DNA of 64,000 nt from an uncultured Christensenella sp. GTDB lineage: Bacteria > Bacillota > Clostridia > Christensenellales > Borkfalkiaceae. Location: positions 1-64,000 of the forward strand of contig CAJUFY010000006.1 of the NCBI GenBank assembly GCA_910586245.1. The letters run 5' to 3'. This document shows, in pieces, positions 8,528-16,993 of the stretch (positions are counted from its first letter, which is position 1; every line of letters begins with the position of its first letter). The notes below the pieces were generated by a model. That model was not told the origin of the DNA and ran no database searches. It was given only the letters and a program-made list of their open reading frames with translations. The position numbers and the translations under genes were made by a program.

Positions 8528-8717
8528 GAAAATCAGAAAGTGATTGTTAAACACTTCCGTCGCGTAACTTTCGGGCGTAAACGGTATATAACGAAAATCT
8601 TCGGCAAAGCAATCTCGGCTTCGACGCATTCGGGAAGTCCGTTGCTTTCCGCCGACCTGTACTATAAAATTACGTCCGTCAAAGAACCGCTGCATTTCAA
8701 CGTCAATATGGAAAAGT

Positions 8718-8837
8718 TACAACTGCTGCAAAAACAGCTACACGCGGAACTTTCAGGATCAATTCGGCGTGACTCCCGCCGCATGGAGAAAACAAAACCG
8801 ATCCAATTCCTGCAAAGATAAAAATATTTTTTCTTGA
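8718..8837 (+). pseudogene. Relic of an AraC-family regulator C-terminus
   Basis: In the frame ending at TGA 8835-8837 the translation contains KNSYTRNFQDQFGVTPAAWR, which resembles the last helix and the F-x-x-x-F-G-x-T-P-x-x-x-R signature of AraC-type HTH domains. The preceding sequence is open only briefly in that frame; a longer ORF (8540-8821) overlaps in another frame. No complete gene can be assembled. I read this as a frameshifted, decayed fragment. Confidence 0.35.
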
Positions 8838-8845
8838 TTTGAACA

Positions 8846-8881
8846 AAGATCCCATGTCGGGCATAACCCGACGGAGATCTT
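8846..8881. other. Hairpin in gene-poor stretch 8530-9105
   Basis: AAGAT/ATCTT outer arms and GTCGGG/CCCGAC inner arms form a hairpin with no T tract on either strand. Apart from this, the AraC relic and the promoter at 9023, I see nothing in 8530-9105. Confidence 0.3.
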
Positions 8882-9022
8882 CGATTCGTTTCCCTCCCGC
8901 ATTCGCTAACCTTTTATAAAAAAGTACCGTTTCACCCGTTATAAAAAGGAATCATTTATACAAACTATAAACAACTTTTATACGGGGAAAGGGCGAAATC
9001 CGTCATTTTCACGCGTTTTTCA

Positions 9023-9051
9023 TTGCATTTTTTTATAAACTGTGTTAAACT
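9023..9051 (+). promoter_or_regulatory. Promoter of the TlpA lipoprotein gene
   Basis: TTGCAT (9023-9028), a 17-bp spacer and TAAACT (9046-9051). The predicted start near 9058 leaves a leader of about 48 nt before the ATG at 9106. Confidence 0.5.
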
Positions 9052-9105
9052 GTACCATGAATGATGACGTAAAAGTCAATCGTTTTTTTGCACCAGGAGG
9101 TAAAC

Positions 9106-12090
9106 ATGAAAAAAATTATAACCGCATTCCTTTCGTTAATCTGCGCGGCTTGTCTTGTTGTCGGGATCGTCGCCTGCGGAAAGAACGATAAATCGCATAC
9201 GATAACCGTAATGTCGATGGCGTCCATTGCAGTCGAAGACGTCACCGTAGAGTTATACGACGGTGAAAAACGCGTCGCGCAAGGAAAAACGGACGAAAAC
9301 GGAAAAGTAAAATTCGAAATCAAGCTCGGCGAATACAAAATCGAAGTTTCCGATTTACCCGTCGGGTTCGACCAGCCCGAAAAAGAATATAAAACGAGCG
9401 CCAAAGGCGGAAACGCAAACGTTTATCTCCCTTCGCACGTCATTACGGAAGAAGAAATGCCTACGGGATACCTTTATAACCTCGGCGACGTCATGTACGA
9501 TTTCGAAGCGCGGGGCGTAAAAGGCGAAACGTTTAAACTTTCGAACGTGCTTTCGAAAAAGAAAATGGTTTTCGTAAATTTCTGGGCGACGACGTGCGGT
9601 CCCTGCGTTGCGGAAATGCCTTTCCTTTCCACCGCATACACGAACCCCACTACGAAAGACCCAAATAAACGTTACAACGAAGAAATGGAAGTCATTGCGC
9701 TTTCCATTTCGGACAGCGAATCCGCCATTACGACCTTTTTAAACAGCAATCAGATGGATCTGTCCTACCTCGTTGGCGCAAACGGCTCCAAAATGTACCG
9801 CGCAACGGGCGGAAACGGCTCGGTTCCTTACTCGATCATTATCGACCGTTACGGTATTTTGAGTTGGATTCACACGGGGTCTCTTGCTACGGCGGCGGAA
9901 TTCCAGGCTTATTTCGATAAATACATCGCCGACGACTATCAGCCCGACGATTTAAACGACACGGACAACGAAGAGATTGTCCGTCCCCTGCCCGACGTGA
10001 CGATGCCCGAATCTTCGGTACTCGAAGCGGCAGCAAACGCAGAAGGCTTCACGGGCACTTACCGCCCTGAAACGGAAACTCAAGACAAAGAATATTCCTG
10101 GCCCTGGCTCGCGGAAGAAAAAGACGGCAAAAGCTATATTTACGCCTCGAACCGCCACGGAATTCAAAAAACTTCGTTCGCAACCGTGTATTTAGACGTT
10201 CACATGCAAAAAGATCAGGTATTTGCATTCGACTATTACACATCGATCGAACATACCGACAACGGCTCCGACTATTTGTACTTCATGAAGCGAGACGATA
10301 CCGGCTACCTTCAGATCCTTGAAATTTTCACGGGGATTTCGGAAGGCTGGGAAACGTATTTCGGTTACATTGCAACAGAAGAAAGCGATTACACGTTCGT
10401 ATTCCTTTACGTAACGGACGCGGCAAACCCCACAAATTCCGTTGTAAAAGACGAAGTGATGCTCAGCAATCTGCGCTTTACCGACGTGAAAGACCTTGAA
10501 GACAGCAACGCGGAACGCGAAATTATGTACCAGTGCGCAACGCAGGCGACCGGCGTCGGTACCGACGAAATGAAATGGACGCAATACGTTCAAGTCGGCT
10601 ACAACGAAAACGACGGTTATTACCATTTGCTCGATGCGAACAACGAACCGAACGGTCCTTACGTGCTCGCGCCGATGACGCAAGAAAACACGCACTGGAG
10701 TAACTATTCTATCTTCCAGTACGCAGATAACCAAGTACCCGGCGAAACCTGCGTTTTCGACGGCGTGGATTACCGACCGACGTTAATCGAATACGCCAAC
10801 GTTTCCGTATATTCCCGTATTGCGGGATACACTCCGGTGAACGCGGAATTGCAAAGCATTTTGGTGAAAATGACCCAAGAGTTCGGTTCGGGGAACCAGA
10901 ATTCGAACGAGTGGCTGGAAATATGCCATTACTTCGTCTATTACGGTGCAAATCCCGAGTCCAGTGCCCTGCACCGCGATCCGATCGTCGGGCTTACGAA
11001 AGGCAAAGCGACCGAGCTGAAAGAAACGACCGGAAAAACGGATCCCGCAACTTGGAACGAGATCAACATCGACTCCCCGATGCGCGGAATTTACTACAAA
11101 TTCGTACCCGACAACACCGCCGTATACGAATTCACTTCTTACGGTAAAAACGCGAACAACGAGGATTTGGACACTTACGCATGGATCGAAGACACGAAAG
11201 GCAACATCCTGAGTTTGTTCCACGATAACACCGCAAGCGCACTTAATATTTACGCGCCGTTAGCAGCAGGCGAAACTTACTACGTGCGTTGTTGCTTCTA
11301 TTCCCCCGACGAACTGGGCAAATATCAGCTTGCAGTCAACAACGTCGGCGCTCGGAAAGTCATTCGCCAAAACGTTTCGGACGGGGCGTATACGTTCGAT
11401 TTGAACGAATACGAAGAAACGGGCAATTATTACAACATCGTTTCCACCATCGTCGACAAATCGAACATCGTGAAAAATTCCGACGGCGAATGGACGGTTC
11501 GCAACACGAATCAAAAAACGATGAGTAAAGTTTACGCCGACTTCTTCAATTCGACGCATTTATTCAACGGCGGTTCGATCAAAGAACTGATTGCGGGAAA
11601 AACGGCAAACGGGAAACCGATCGCATATTTCCTGAAAGACAAGGCCAACGGAAACCTGATCCCCCGCCCCGGCGTCGATCCCGATTCTGCGATTTCCGAC
11701 AACGAAAAATATCTTTGGTTGAATCTTTCGTTCGACTTCTCCGCAGACGTCGTAACTACGTTGCAAAAACAGTTCCCCGAAACCGATATGGAACAATATT
11801 TAAGAACGTACGGCTTCGACTTCGATCTCCGCAAAGGGAAGAACTACACTGCCGACATGACGAGATACCTTGCCGAAGCGGAAGCGAACGGCGGATTTGT
11901 CGCCGTAGACGAAAAGCTCGAAACGATTCTTACGGAGCTGACGAAGCGCGTAAGCATTATGCGTTCCAAACGCACGGAAAAACTTACAAACGGCCAAACC
12001 CAAATCGTGGTAGAATACGTACCCAACGAGTGGTGGCTGATGTGCTATTACGATCAAGTGTACGACGTCGAAGATCTGAACGAAGATTAA
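9106..12090 (+). CDS. Large lipoprotein with prealbumin-like and TlpA thioredoxin domains
   Basis: 994 aa. The start is set at 9106, where AGGAGG precedes the ATG. The signal peptide ends in the lipobox IVAC-G (lipidated C24), so it is anchored outside the membrane. Residues about 30-105 resemble a prealbumin/CnaB-like sandwich (VTVELYDGE, TDENGKVKF, LPVGFDQP). Residues about 125-275 are a TlpA/redoxin domain with the active site C-G-P-C at 164-167 after VFVNFWATT. The remaining ~700 residues are beta-rich, with a pre-peptidase C-terminal-like stretch (YYKFVPDNTAVYEF, later GKYQLAVN). It probably reduces disulfides or senses thiols at the surface. It fits with the TlpA-bearing FeS protein at 16994-18679. 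The long C-terminal part is unassigned. Confidence 0.75.
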   Translation: MKKIITAFLSLICAACLVVGIVACGKNDKSHTITVMSMASIAVEDVTVELYDGEKRVAQGKTDENGKVKFEIKLGEYKIEVSDLPVGFDQPEKEYKTSAKGGNANVYLPSHVITEEEMPTGYLYNLGDVMYDFEARGVKGETFKLSNVLSKKKMVFVNFWATTCGPCVAEMPFLSTAYTNPTTKDPNKRYNEEMEVIALSISDSESAITTFLNSNQMDLSYLVGANGSKMYRATGGNGSVPYSIIIDRYGILSWIHTGSLATAAEFQAYFDKYIADDYQPDDLNDTDNEEIVRPLPDVTMPESSVLEAAANAEGFTGTYRPETETQDKEYSWPWLAEEKDGKSYIYASNRHGIQKTSFATVYLDVHMQKDQVFAFDYYTSIEHTDNGSDYLYFMKRDDTGYLQILEIFTGISEGWETYFGYIATEESDYTFVFLYVTDAANPTNSVVKDEVMLSNLRFTDVKDLEDSNAEREIMYQCATQATGVGTDEMKWTQYVQVGYNENDGYYHLLDANNEPNGPYVLAPMTQENTHWSNYSIFQYADNQVPGETCVFDGVDYRPTLIEYANVSVYSRIAGYTPVNAELQSILVKMTQEFGSGNQNSNEWLEICHYFVYYGANPESSALHRDPIVGLTKGKATELKETTGKTDPATWNEINIDSPMRGIYYKFVPDNTAVYEFTSYGKNANNEDLDTYAWIEDTKGNILSLFHDNTASALNIYAPLAAGETYYVRCCFYSPDELGKYQLAVNNVGARKVIRQNVSDGAYTFDLNEYEETGNYYNIVSTIVDKSNIVKNSDGEWTVRNTNQKTMSKVYADFFNSTHLFNGGSIKELIAGKTANGKPIAYFLKDKANGNLIPRPGVDPDSAISDNEKYLWLNLSFDFSADVVTTLQKQFPETDMEQYLRTYGFDFDLRKGKNYTADMTRYLAEAEANGGFVAVDEKLETILTELTKRVSIMRSKRTEKLTNGQTQIVVEYVPNEWWLMCYYDQVYDVEDLNED

Positions 12091-12100
12091 TCCTTTAAAG

Positions 12101-12130
12101 AAAGAGCCTTCCTTTTCGGAAGGCTCTTTT
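12101..12130 (+). terminator. Intrinsic terminator after the TlpA lipoprotein
   Basis: The 12-bp arms AAAGAGCCTTCC (12101-12112) and GGAAGGCTCTTT (12118-12129) enclose TTTTC, and a T tract follows. It lies 11 nt after the stop. Confidence 0.85.
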
Positions 12131-12233
12131 GCATATATTCACAAAACGTTGTAAAAAGATTCATTTCTCTCCTTCTATAATTTTTAATAATACGTGGCAT
12201 ACTCAAAATATATGAGAGAAAGCAAAAAAGCGT

Positions 12234-12262
12234 TTGCTTGTTTTTGCGCTTTATGATACAAT
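12234..12262 (+). promoter_or_regulatory. Promoter of the lipoprotein pair
   Basis: TTGCTT (12234-12239), a 17-bp spacer and TACAAT (12257-12262). It would drive the 141-aa lipoprotein and the closely following 1189-aa lipoprotein. Confidence 0.6.
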
Positions 12263-12332
12263 AAAAACACCGAAAAACGTTGCTGCGCGGCGGTTCGGAA
12301 AAAAACAAAAAATTATTATTCGGAGGAATATT

Positions 12333-12758
12333 ATGCAAAAGCTTTTCAAAAAACTTGCGGCGCTCGTTGCCGTGCTCACCCTCGTTGTCGGCTGCGGTAT
12401 GCTTACCGCCTGCGGCGATAAAAATGGCGGCGAAACGGAAATCGCTTATACCGTCATATACCAGGCAGACAACAAACCCGTTGCGGAAGTACAGTTGAAA
12501 TTCTGCGTACTCGACGAACAGGGCAACGAAAGCAGCACCTGCACCTTCGCCTGGACGGATGCGAACGGCGTGGCAAAACCCGTGCTGACCGACGAGCAGA
12601 AAAAAGAAAAATTCCACGTCGCGATTGTGGGCGGCATGCCCGAAGGCTACAAGGCAGAAAACGGCGATCTGGGAGATCCGACCAACGAAGACGAAAAAGG
12701 CTGGCTCACGGAAACGGACGGCAGAACCTTTACCATCAAATTGGTACCCATCGCTTAA
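12333..12758 (+). CDS. Small lipoprotein with one prealbumin-like domain
   Basis: 141 aa, with the start chosen at the ATG after GGAGG (12322-12326). The signal peptide carries lipobox LTAC-G (C27); C21 is a weaker alternative. The mature part is one beta-sandwich unit resembling carboxypeptidase-regulatory/CnaB domains: AYTVIYQADNKPVAEVQLKF, then TDANGVAKP, then GGMPEGYKAENGD. The GMPEGY turn matches IPQGY and LPVGF in the two neighbouring lipoproteins, so the three look related. It lies 35 nt upstream of the 1189-aa lipoprotein and probably shares its transcript. It could be an accessory or decoy subunit; the function is unknown. Confidence 0.7.
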   Translation: MQKLFKKLAALVAVLTLVVGCGMLTACGDKNGGETEIAYTVIYQADNKPVAEVQLKFCVLDEQGNESSTCTFAWTDANGVAKPVLTDEQKKEKFHVAIVGGMPEGYKAENGDLGDPTNEDEKGWLTETDGRTFTIKLVPIA

Positions 12759-12793
12759 ATCAAAGTTCCACGCAATTATAAGGAGGTGCTACC

Positions 12794-15700
12794 GTGAAAA
12801 GAATCGGAAAAATTCTTGCGGTACTCATAACCGTATTCTGCATGACGCTTTCGTGCGGAATCTTAGCCGCTTGCGGCAATCAAAACAAACCGCCCAAAGA
12901 CGACGGGAAAACAGATTACTCGGTTTCCGTCGTCATGCCCGACAAATCCCCTGCCGAGGGCGTCGGCGTTACCTTCCGCAATGCGGATCCGAACGCGGAA
13001 GCATTTGAAGAAACCTTCCGTACGGGAGCGGACGGCAAACTCGTTGCGCGTCTCAAAGAAGCCAACTATGCCGTAGATCTCACCGAAGGGATTCCGCAGG
13101 GTTACGAATACGCGGGCGAAACGGAATTTACCGCAAACTGGCGGCGTCCCAAAAACACGCACGAGTTTCAACTTTCGACCGAAAGTCCGCGCGTCAAATA
13201 TACCGTACGCGTATCCGGACCCGCGGGAGCGCCGCTCGGCGGCATTACGGTGAATCGCGCGAGCAGCGTAAACGGCGGACAAAAACTTCTCGGTACGACG
13301 GACGAGCGCGGCGAACTGAGCCTTAGCATTCCCGCCAACACCGACTATCTGTTCATCAGCGCGCCCGCAGGCTATGCGTACGATATGAACTACGGCGAAA
13401 ACACGCGGTACCGCTTTTCGCGCAACGGAGGCAGCGTAAATTTCTTCTTGATCAAAAACACACGCTTCTCCCCCGAAAAGGAAATGACGACGGAAGAAAA
13501 AGAAACCTTTGCTTCCCAAATCCGCTCCAACGCTTTCCGCAACGATACGCTGGGCGAACGCGGAAGAAACGCTTATTCCTATACCTGCGACGTAAAAGCC
13601 AACGAAAAACAATTCTTTACGTTTATTCCCGCCGAAAGCGGACAATACGTGCTTTACGCCGACAAAAGCAACAACTGCAAACTCATTACGTTCGGAACGA
13701 ATTCGTATAACCTTTCCGCGCCGCAATCGGAATTATCTCTCAAAAGCGTGGGCATCGCTTTGGACTGCACGCAAAACCAGGGATTCGTGTTCACGCTGGA
13801 AGGCGGAAATACGCCGGAAACCGTTCAGCTCGTCTTCGTGAATCCTGCGGAACGCAACGATTACGAAATCAACGCGCCGGGCGTCGTAGACGCGGAAATC
13901 CGCCAATATCTGCCTGCGATGATTCATTTCGAACCGCAGGTAAACGGACGTTATAAAATTTCCGTTCCCGCAGACGGCAGTTATAAGGTCGAATATCTTG
14001 CCCACGCAAATTCGACTGCCCCTATCGAATCCTCAAACGAATTCATCAACGCAGACGTGTACGACTATAACCTCTACTACACCGATAAGGACGGCAATCT
14101 GACGACGGAACGTTCGAATCTGAAACTCTATTTCAGAATCACGACGACCCAAGCTTTGCCCGCACCCGTTACGGTGACGATCGAGCGGACGGGCGATCCC
14201 GCGCCCGTCAAACAAACGGTTACGGTGGAAGCGGATCAGCCCGAAGGGCTTACGCAGTTCGGCGAACAGGCGGGCGTGCTCACGGCGGTCGGCGTGCATG
14301 GCACCGACGCACGGCTCGTGAAAGGAACGGACGGCTATTACCATCTCAACGCAAAAGAAGGACCGATCGTCGTCGTAAAACTCAAAGGCAATATCCCCGT
14401 CTACTATCCGAACAGCAGTTTCGAAATGCTCGATATCAACGGAAGCAATTCTTACAGCTTTAACGTTTCCGATCCCGCCGACAAAGACGACGTGACGAAG
14501 CCCTACGTCTTCCGCCACTACGGCAAATTCCTGCGCGGCTATACGAACATGGTGAGCGACGAAAATTCGGGCAATTCCGACAATCTGATCCCCGGCACGC
14601 CGGAAGGCGAATATTATTTGAAATACGTGAATGCCGACGGCGTATATCCCTTGGACGACGCCTTGAAGGAATTCCTCGAACTGTTTGCCAAAGCGAATAA
14701 AAACTGGCTTTCGAGCGAAAGCGAAACTTATACCGAAGACAGCCTGTGGCTCTTCTCCGCCTTCTATTACGACGACGGAACTCCCCTTCCCCCGATCACC
14801 CCTACCGTGGGCGACGGAACGAGAGAGAATCCCTATATCGTCGATTACGGCACCTACCTGTTGCGGATCTATGCGAACGAAACGAAATATTTTCAGTTTA
14901 TTCCCGTATTCGGCGGCAGGGACGGCGCGGCGATTACGCTCGATACCGAAGACGGATCGCCCGTAAACGCTTCCGCAAGCGCAACGCAGGCGTTTTACAA
15001 CGAAACGTTCACCGTTACCGCAACCCAGCACGCCAAACTGCTGTTGAATCTGGAAATGGCGCAGGGCACTTCGAGTAGCAACCCGATCGAAACGGAAGAC
15101 GGCAGCGTGATCGAAAACGTAGACGCAAAGTACGGAAAATGGTGTCTGTTCGTAGCGCCCGAAACGGGACTTTACAACTTTGCATTCGAAGCGAGCATCG
15201 CGCAGGGCGGCGTGTCCGTTCTGGTGAAGAACACGAACAAGGGCGATGTACCTATAACCGACGTCGTGATGCGCGCGGGCGAAACGCGGCTCTTCCAGCT
15301 TCTTCTCCCCGCGGCGTATCAAGACGCGGCAACCGTTACTGTATCGGCAAAAAGAACGGATATCGTGACGCAGACGCCCGCAAACGCAAGCGACGCGAAC
15401 GCAGGCTCGAAGGACGTTCCGCTCCGCATCGAAAAAGCAAACCTCGGCACGTTCGCCGCAAATTACGGCGACAACGCCAACGTGTACTTTACGATTACGG
15501 AAGCGGGACACTACACGCTGACTTCCACTGACGCGAGCGCCGGGCTCGTCTATCAAAACGACCGCTACACGAACGGCTACGGGTTCTCGATCGGGATCGT
15601 CGTAGAAAACGAACCCGTCACGTTCCAGCTGTACGCGCTCAATTACCGCGCGGCGACGCTGTATTTTTCCGTAACGGAAACGGGCGGCTACGATCAGGAA

Positions 15701-16363
15701 CACGCGGTGGAACTCACGTTTGCAAACGGACAGAATTCGGTGCGTGGCACGATAATCTTTAACGGCGTAATCGGCAACGACAACAACGGAGATAAAAAAG
15801 TCGTTTCCGAACAGATTTATTACAAACTTACCGCCGAACGGGACGGACTGTACGAAATTCTGTTCGATACTAACGCCGTGACCATGCGCAATGCAGAAGA
15901 AATCATCGTCGGCGAAGGAAATATTGCAAAACAGACTTACCATTACCACAAGATTATGAAAGCGGGCGAAGTACTGCAATTTTCCGTTGAGGTTGCCACA
16001 AGCTCCTTCCCTGCGTCCGTCGGCTACACGCTTACACGCAGCGAAGTGCCGCCCGTCGGCGCAAAATACAATCCTCAGGTTGCAGCAGTCGGCGAATACA
16101 ACGTCACCCTGCAAGCAGGCGAAGAATTCTACTTCACCGTAAAGATCGGCATGGAGTTCGAAATAGAACTGGAAATCCAGAGCGCCGCAGGCAGCATCGT
16201 CATCTACAATCTGGGCGGATCGGTAAACAACGACGACCGCCGTACAAACGAGTACAAAGTGACTACGGGCAGCACGATAACGGGCTATCTCGAAACGATG
16301 ACGGGCGGATTCTTCGTAGTTACCGCAAAGAGCGGCGGAAGCGTAAAAATCATTCTGAAATAA
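12794..16363 (+). CDS. Giant multi-domain surface lipoprotein
   Basis: 1189 aa, starting at GTG 12794 six bases after AGGAGGT. The lipobox is LAAC-G (C27). Two prealbumin-like units follow: about 35-110 with TGADGKL and EGIPQGYEYAG, and about 125-215 with GTTDERGEL and APAGYAYD. The remaining ~970 residues look like repeated beta-sandwiches of the pre-peptidase C-terminal type: QFFTFIPAESGQYVLYA, KYFQFIPV, WCLFVAPETGLYNFAF, VYFTITEAGHYTL, YYKLTAERDGLYEIL, EEFYFTVKIG. Such domains often bind polymers or cell surfaces. No catalytic motif is visible. Probably an extracellular binding or adhesion protein anchored in the membrane. Confidence 0.7.
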   Translation: MKRIGKILAVLITVFCMTLSCGILAACGNQNKPPKDDGKTDYSVSVVMPDKSPAEGVGVTFRNADPNAEAFEETFRTGADGKLVARLKEANYAVDLTEGIPQGYEYAGETEFTANWRRPKNTHEFQLSTESPRVKYTVRVSGPAGAPLGGITVNRASSVNGGQKLLGTTDERGELSLSIPANTDYLFISAPAGYAYDMNYGENTRYRFSRNGGSVNFFLIKNTRFSPEKEMTTEEKETFASQIRSNAFRNDTLGERGRNAYSYTCDVKANEKQFFTFIPAESGQYVLYADKSNNCKLITFGTNSYNLSAPQSELSLKSVGIALDCTQNQGFVFTLEGGNTPETVQLVFVNPAERNDYEINAPGVVDAEIRQYLPAMIHFEPQVNGRYKISVPADGSYKVEYLAHANSTAPIESSNEFINADVYDYNLYYTDKDGNLTTERSNLKLYFRITTTQALPAPVTVTIERTGDPAPVKQTVTVEADQPEGLTQFGEQAGVLTAVGVHGTDARLVKGTDGYYHLNAKEGPIVVVKLKGNIPVYYPNSSFEMLDINGSNSYSFNVSDPADKDDVTKPYVFRHYGKFLRGYTNMVSDENSGNSDNLIPGTPEGEYYLKYVNADGVYPLDDALKEFLELFAKANKNWLSSESETYTEDSLWLFSAFYYDDGTPLPPITPTVGDGTRENPYIVDYGTYLLRIYANETKYFQFIPVFGGRDGAAITLDTEDGSPVNASASATQAFYNETFTVTATQHAKLLLNLEMAQGTSSSNPIETEDGSVIENVDAKYGKWCLFVAPETGLYNFAFEASIAQGGVSVLVKNTNKGDVPITDVVMRAGETRLFQLLLPAAYQDAATVTVSAKRTDIVTQTPANASDANAGSKDVPLRIEKANLGTFAANYGDNANVYFTITEAGHYTLTSTDASAGLVYQNDRYTNGYGFSIGIVVENEPVTFQLYALNYRAATLYFSVTETGGYDQEHAVELTFANGQNSVRGTIIFNGVIGNDNNGDKKVVSEQIYYKLTAERDGLYEILFDTNAVTMRNAEEIIVGEGNIAKQTYHYHKIMKAGEVLQFSVEVATSSFPASVGYTLTRSEVPPVGAKYNPQVAAVGEYNVTLQAGEEFYFTVKIGMEFEIELEIQSAAGSIVIYNLGGSVNNDDRRTNEYKVTTGSTITGYLETMTGGFFVVTAKSGGSVKIILK

Positions 16364-16380
16364 CGCTTCGGCACAAACAA

Positions 16381-16414
16381 AATCAAGGAAAGAGCATTCT
16401 TTCCTTGATTTTTT
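16381..16414 (+). terminator. Intrinsic terminator after the giant lipoprotein
   Basis: The 13-bp arms AATCAAGGAAAGA (16381-16393) and TCTTTCCTTGATT (16398-16410) flank GCAT and are followed by TTTT. The right arm also supplies the -35 box of the next promoter. Confidence 0.85.
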
Positions 16415-16433
16415 ATTGCGGACTTGCTACAAT
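16405..16433 (+). promoter_or_regulatory. Promoter of the GNAT gene, overlapping the terminator
   Basis: TTGATT (16405-16410, inside the terminator stem), a 17-bp spacer and TACAAT (16428-16433). The start near 16440 rules out ATG codons upstream of 16446 as translation starts. Confidence 0.6.
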
Positions 16434-16463
16434 GAAAATGCGACGATGATCGGGCGGGATAAA

Positions 16464-16922
16464 ATGAAAATATATCAAGAAAATAACAAACGCGCTTTTC
16501 TTCCGTTGCTATTGCTGGCGGACGAACAGGAAAGTATGATCGAAAGGTATCTCGATCAAGGCACCATGTACGTGCTCGACGATAACGGAGCAAAGGCGGT
16601 CATTGTCGTTTGCGAAGAAAACAACGGGGTTCTGGAAATCAAAAACCTTGCCGTAGAACCGCAATCCAGGCGGCAAGGGTACGGCAAAAAACTGGTAGCG
16701 TTCGTTTTCGAACGCTACCAAGGGAAATATCATACTTTACAAGTCGGTACGGGCGACAGTCCGCTGACCGTTCCGTTCTACGAAAAATGCGGCTTTCGGC
16801 GTTCGCACGCTGTGAAAAACTTTTTTACCGACAACTACGATCACCCGATTTACGAATGCGGCGTACAGCTTGTGGATATGATTTATTTCGTAAAGGAACT
16901 ACGTTGCAATACGTCGTGTTGA
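16464..16922 (+). CDS. GNAT-family N-acetyltransferase
   Basis: 152 aa from the ATG at 16464; an in-frame ATG at 16446 would add six residues. A single GNAT domain with IKNLAVEPQSRRQGYGKKL: strand beta4 followed by the R-R-x-G-Y-G acetyl-CoA pyrophosphate loop. Motif B is VPFYEKCGFRRS. It transfers an acetyl group from acetyl-CoA to an unknown amine; close relatives are commonly annotated only as GNAT. It is monocistronic between its own promoter and a shared terminator at 16934. Not related in sequence to the GNAT domain of the TIR operon beyond the fold. Confidence 0.85.
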   Translation: MKIYQENNKRAFLPLLLLADEQESMIERYLDQGTMYVLDDNGAKAVIVVCEENNGVLEIKNLAVEPQSRRQGYGKKLVAFVFERYQGKYHTLQVGTGDSPLTVPFYEKCGFRRSHAVKNFFTDNYDHPIYECGVQLVDMIYFVKELRCNTSC

Positions 16923-16933
16923 CGTTAAAAAAT

Positions 16934-16976
16934 ATAGCGCACTTGCCTTCGCAAACGAAGCAGTGCGCTATTTCTT
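16934..16976. terminator. Shared bidirectional terminator
   Basis: A long stem, TAGCGCAC and CTTCG paired with CGAAG and GTGCGCTA around a CAAA loop (16936-16970), with A-rich and T-rich flanks. It serves the converging GNAT and FeS/TlpA genes. Confidence 0.8.
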
Positions 16977-16993
16977 TGTTTTCAGTTATTCTT

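Noticed and set aside
14033..16114. 693-codon minus-strand frame opposite the giant lipoprotein
   Set aside because: Arg/Val-rich shadow with no ribosome site; the plus-strand gene has signal peptide, lipobox and domain repeats.
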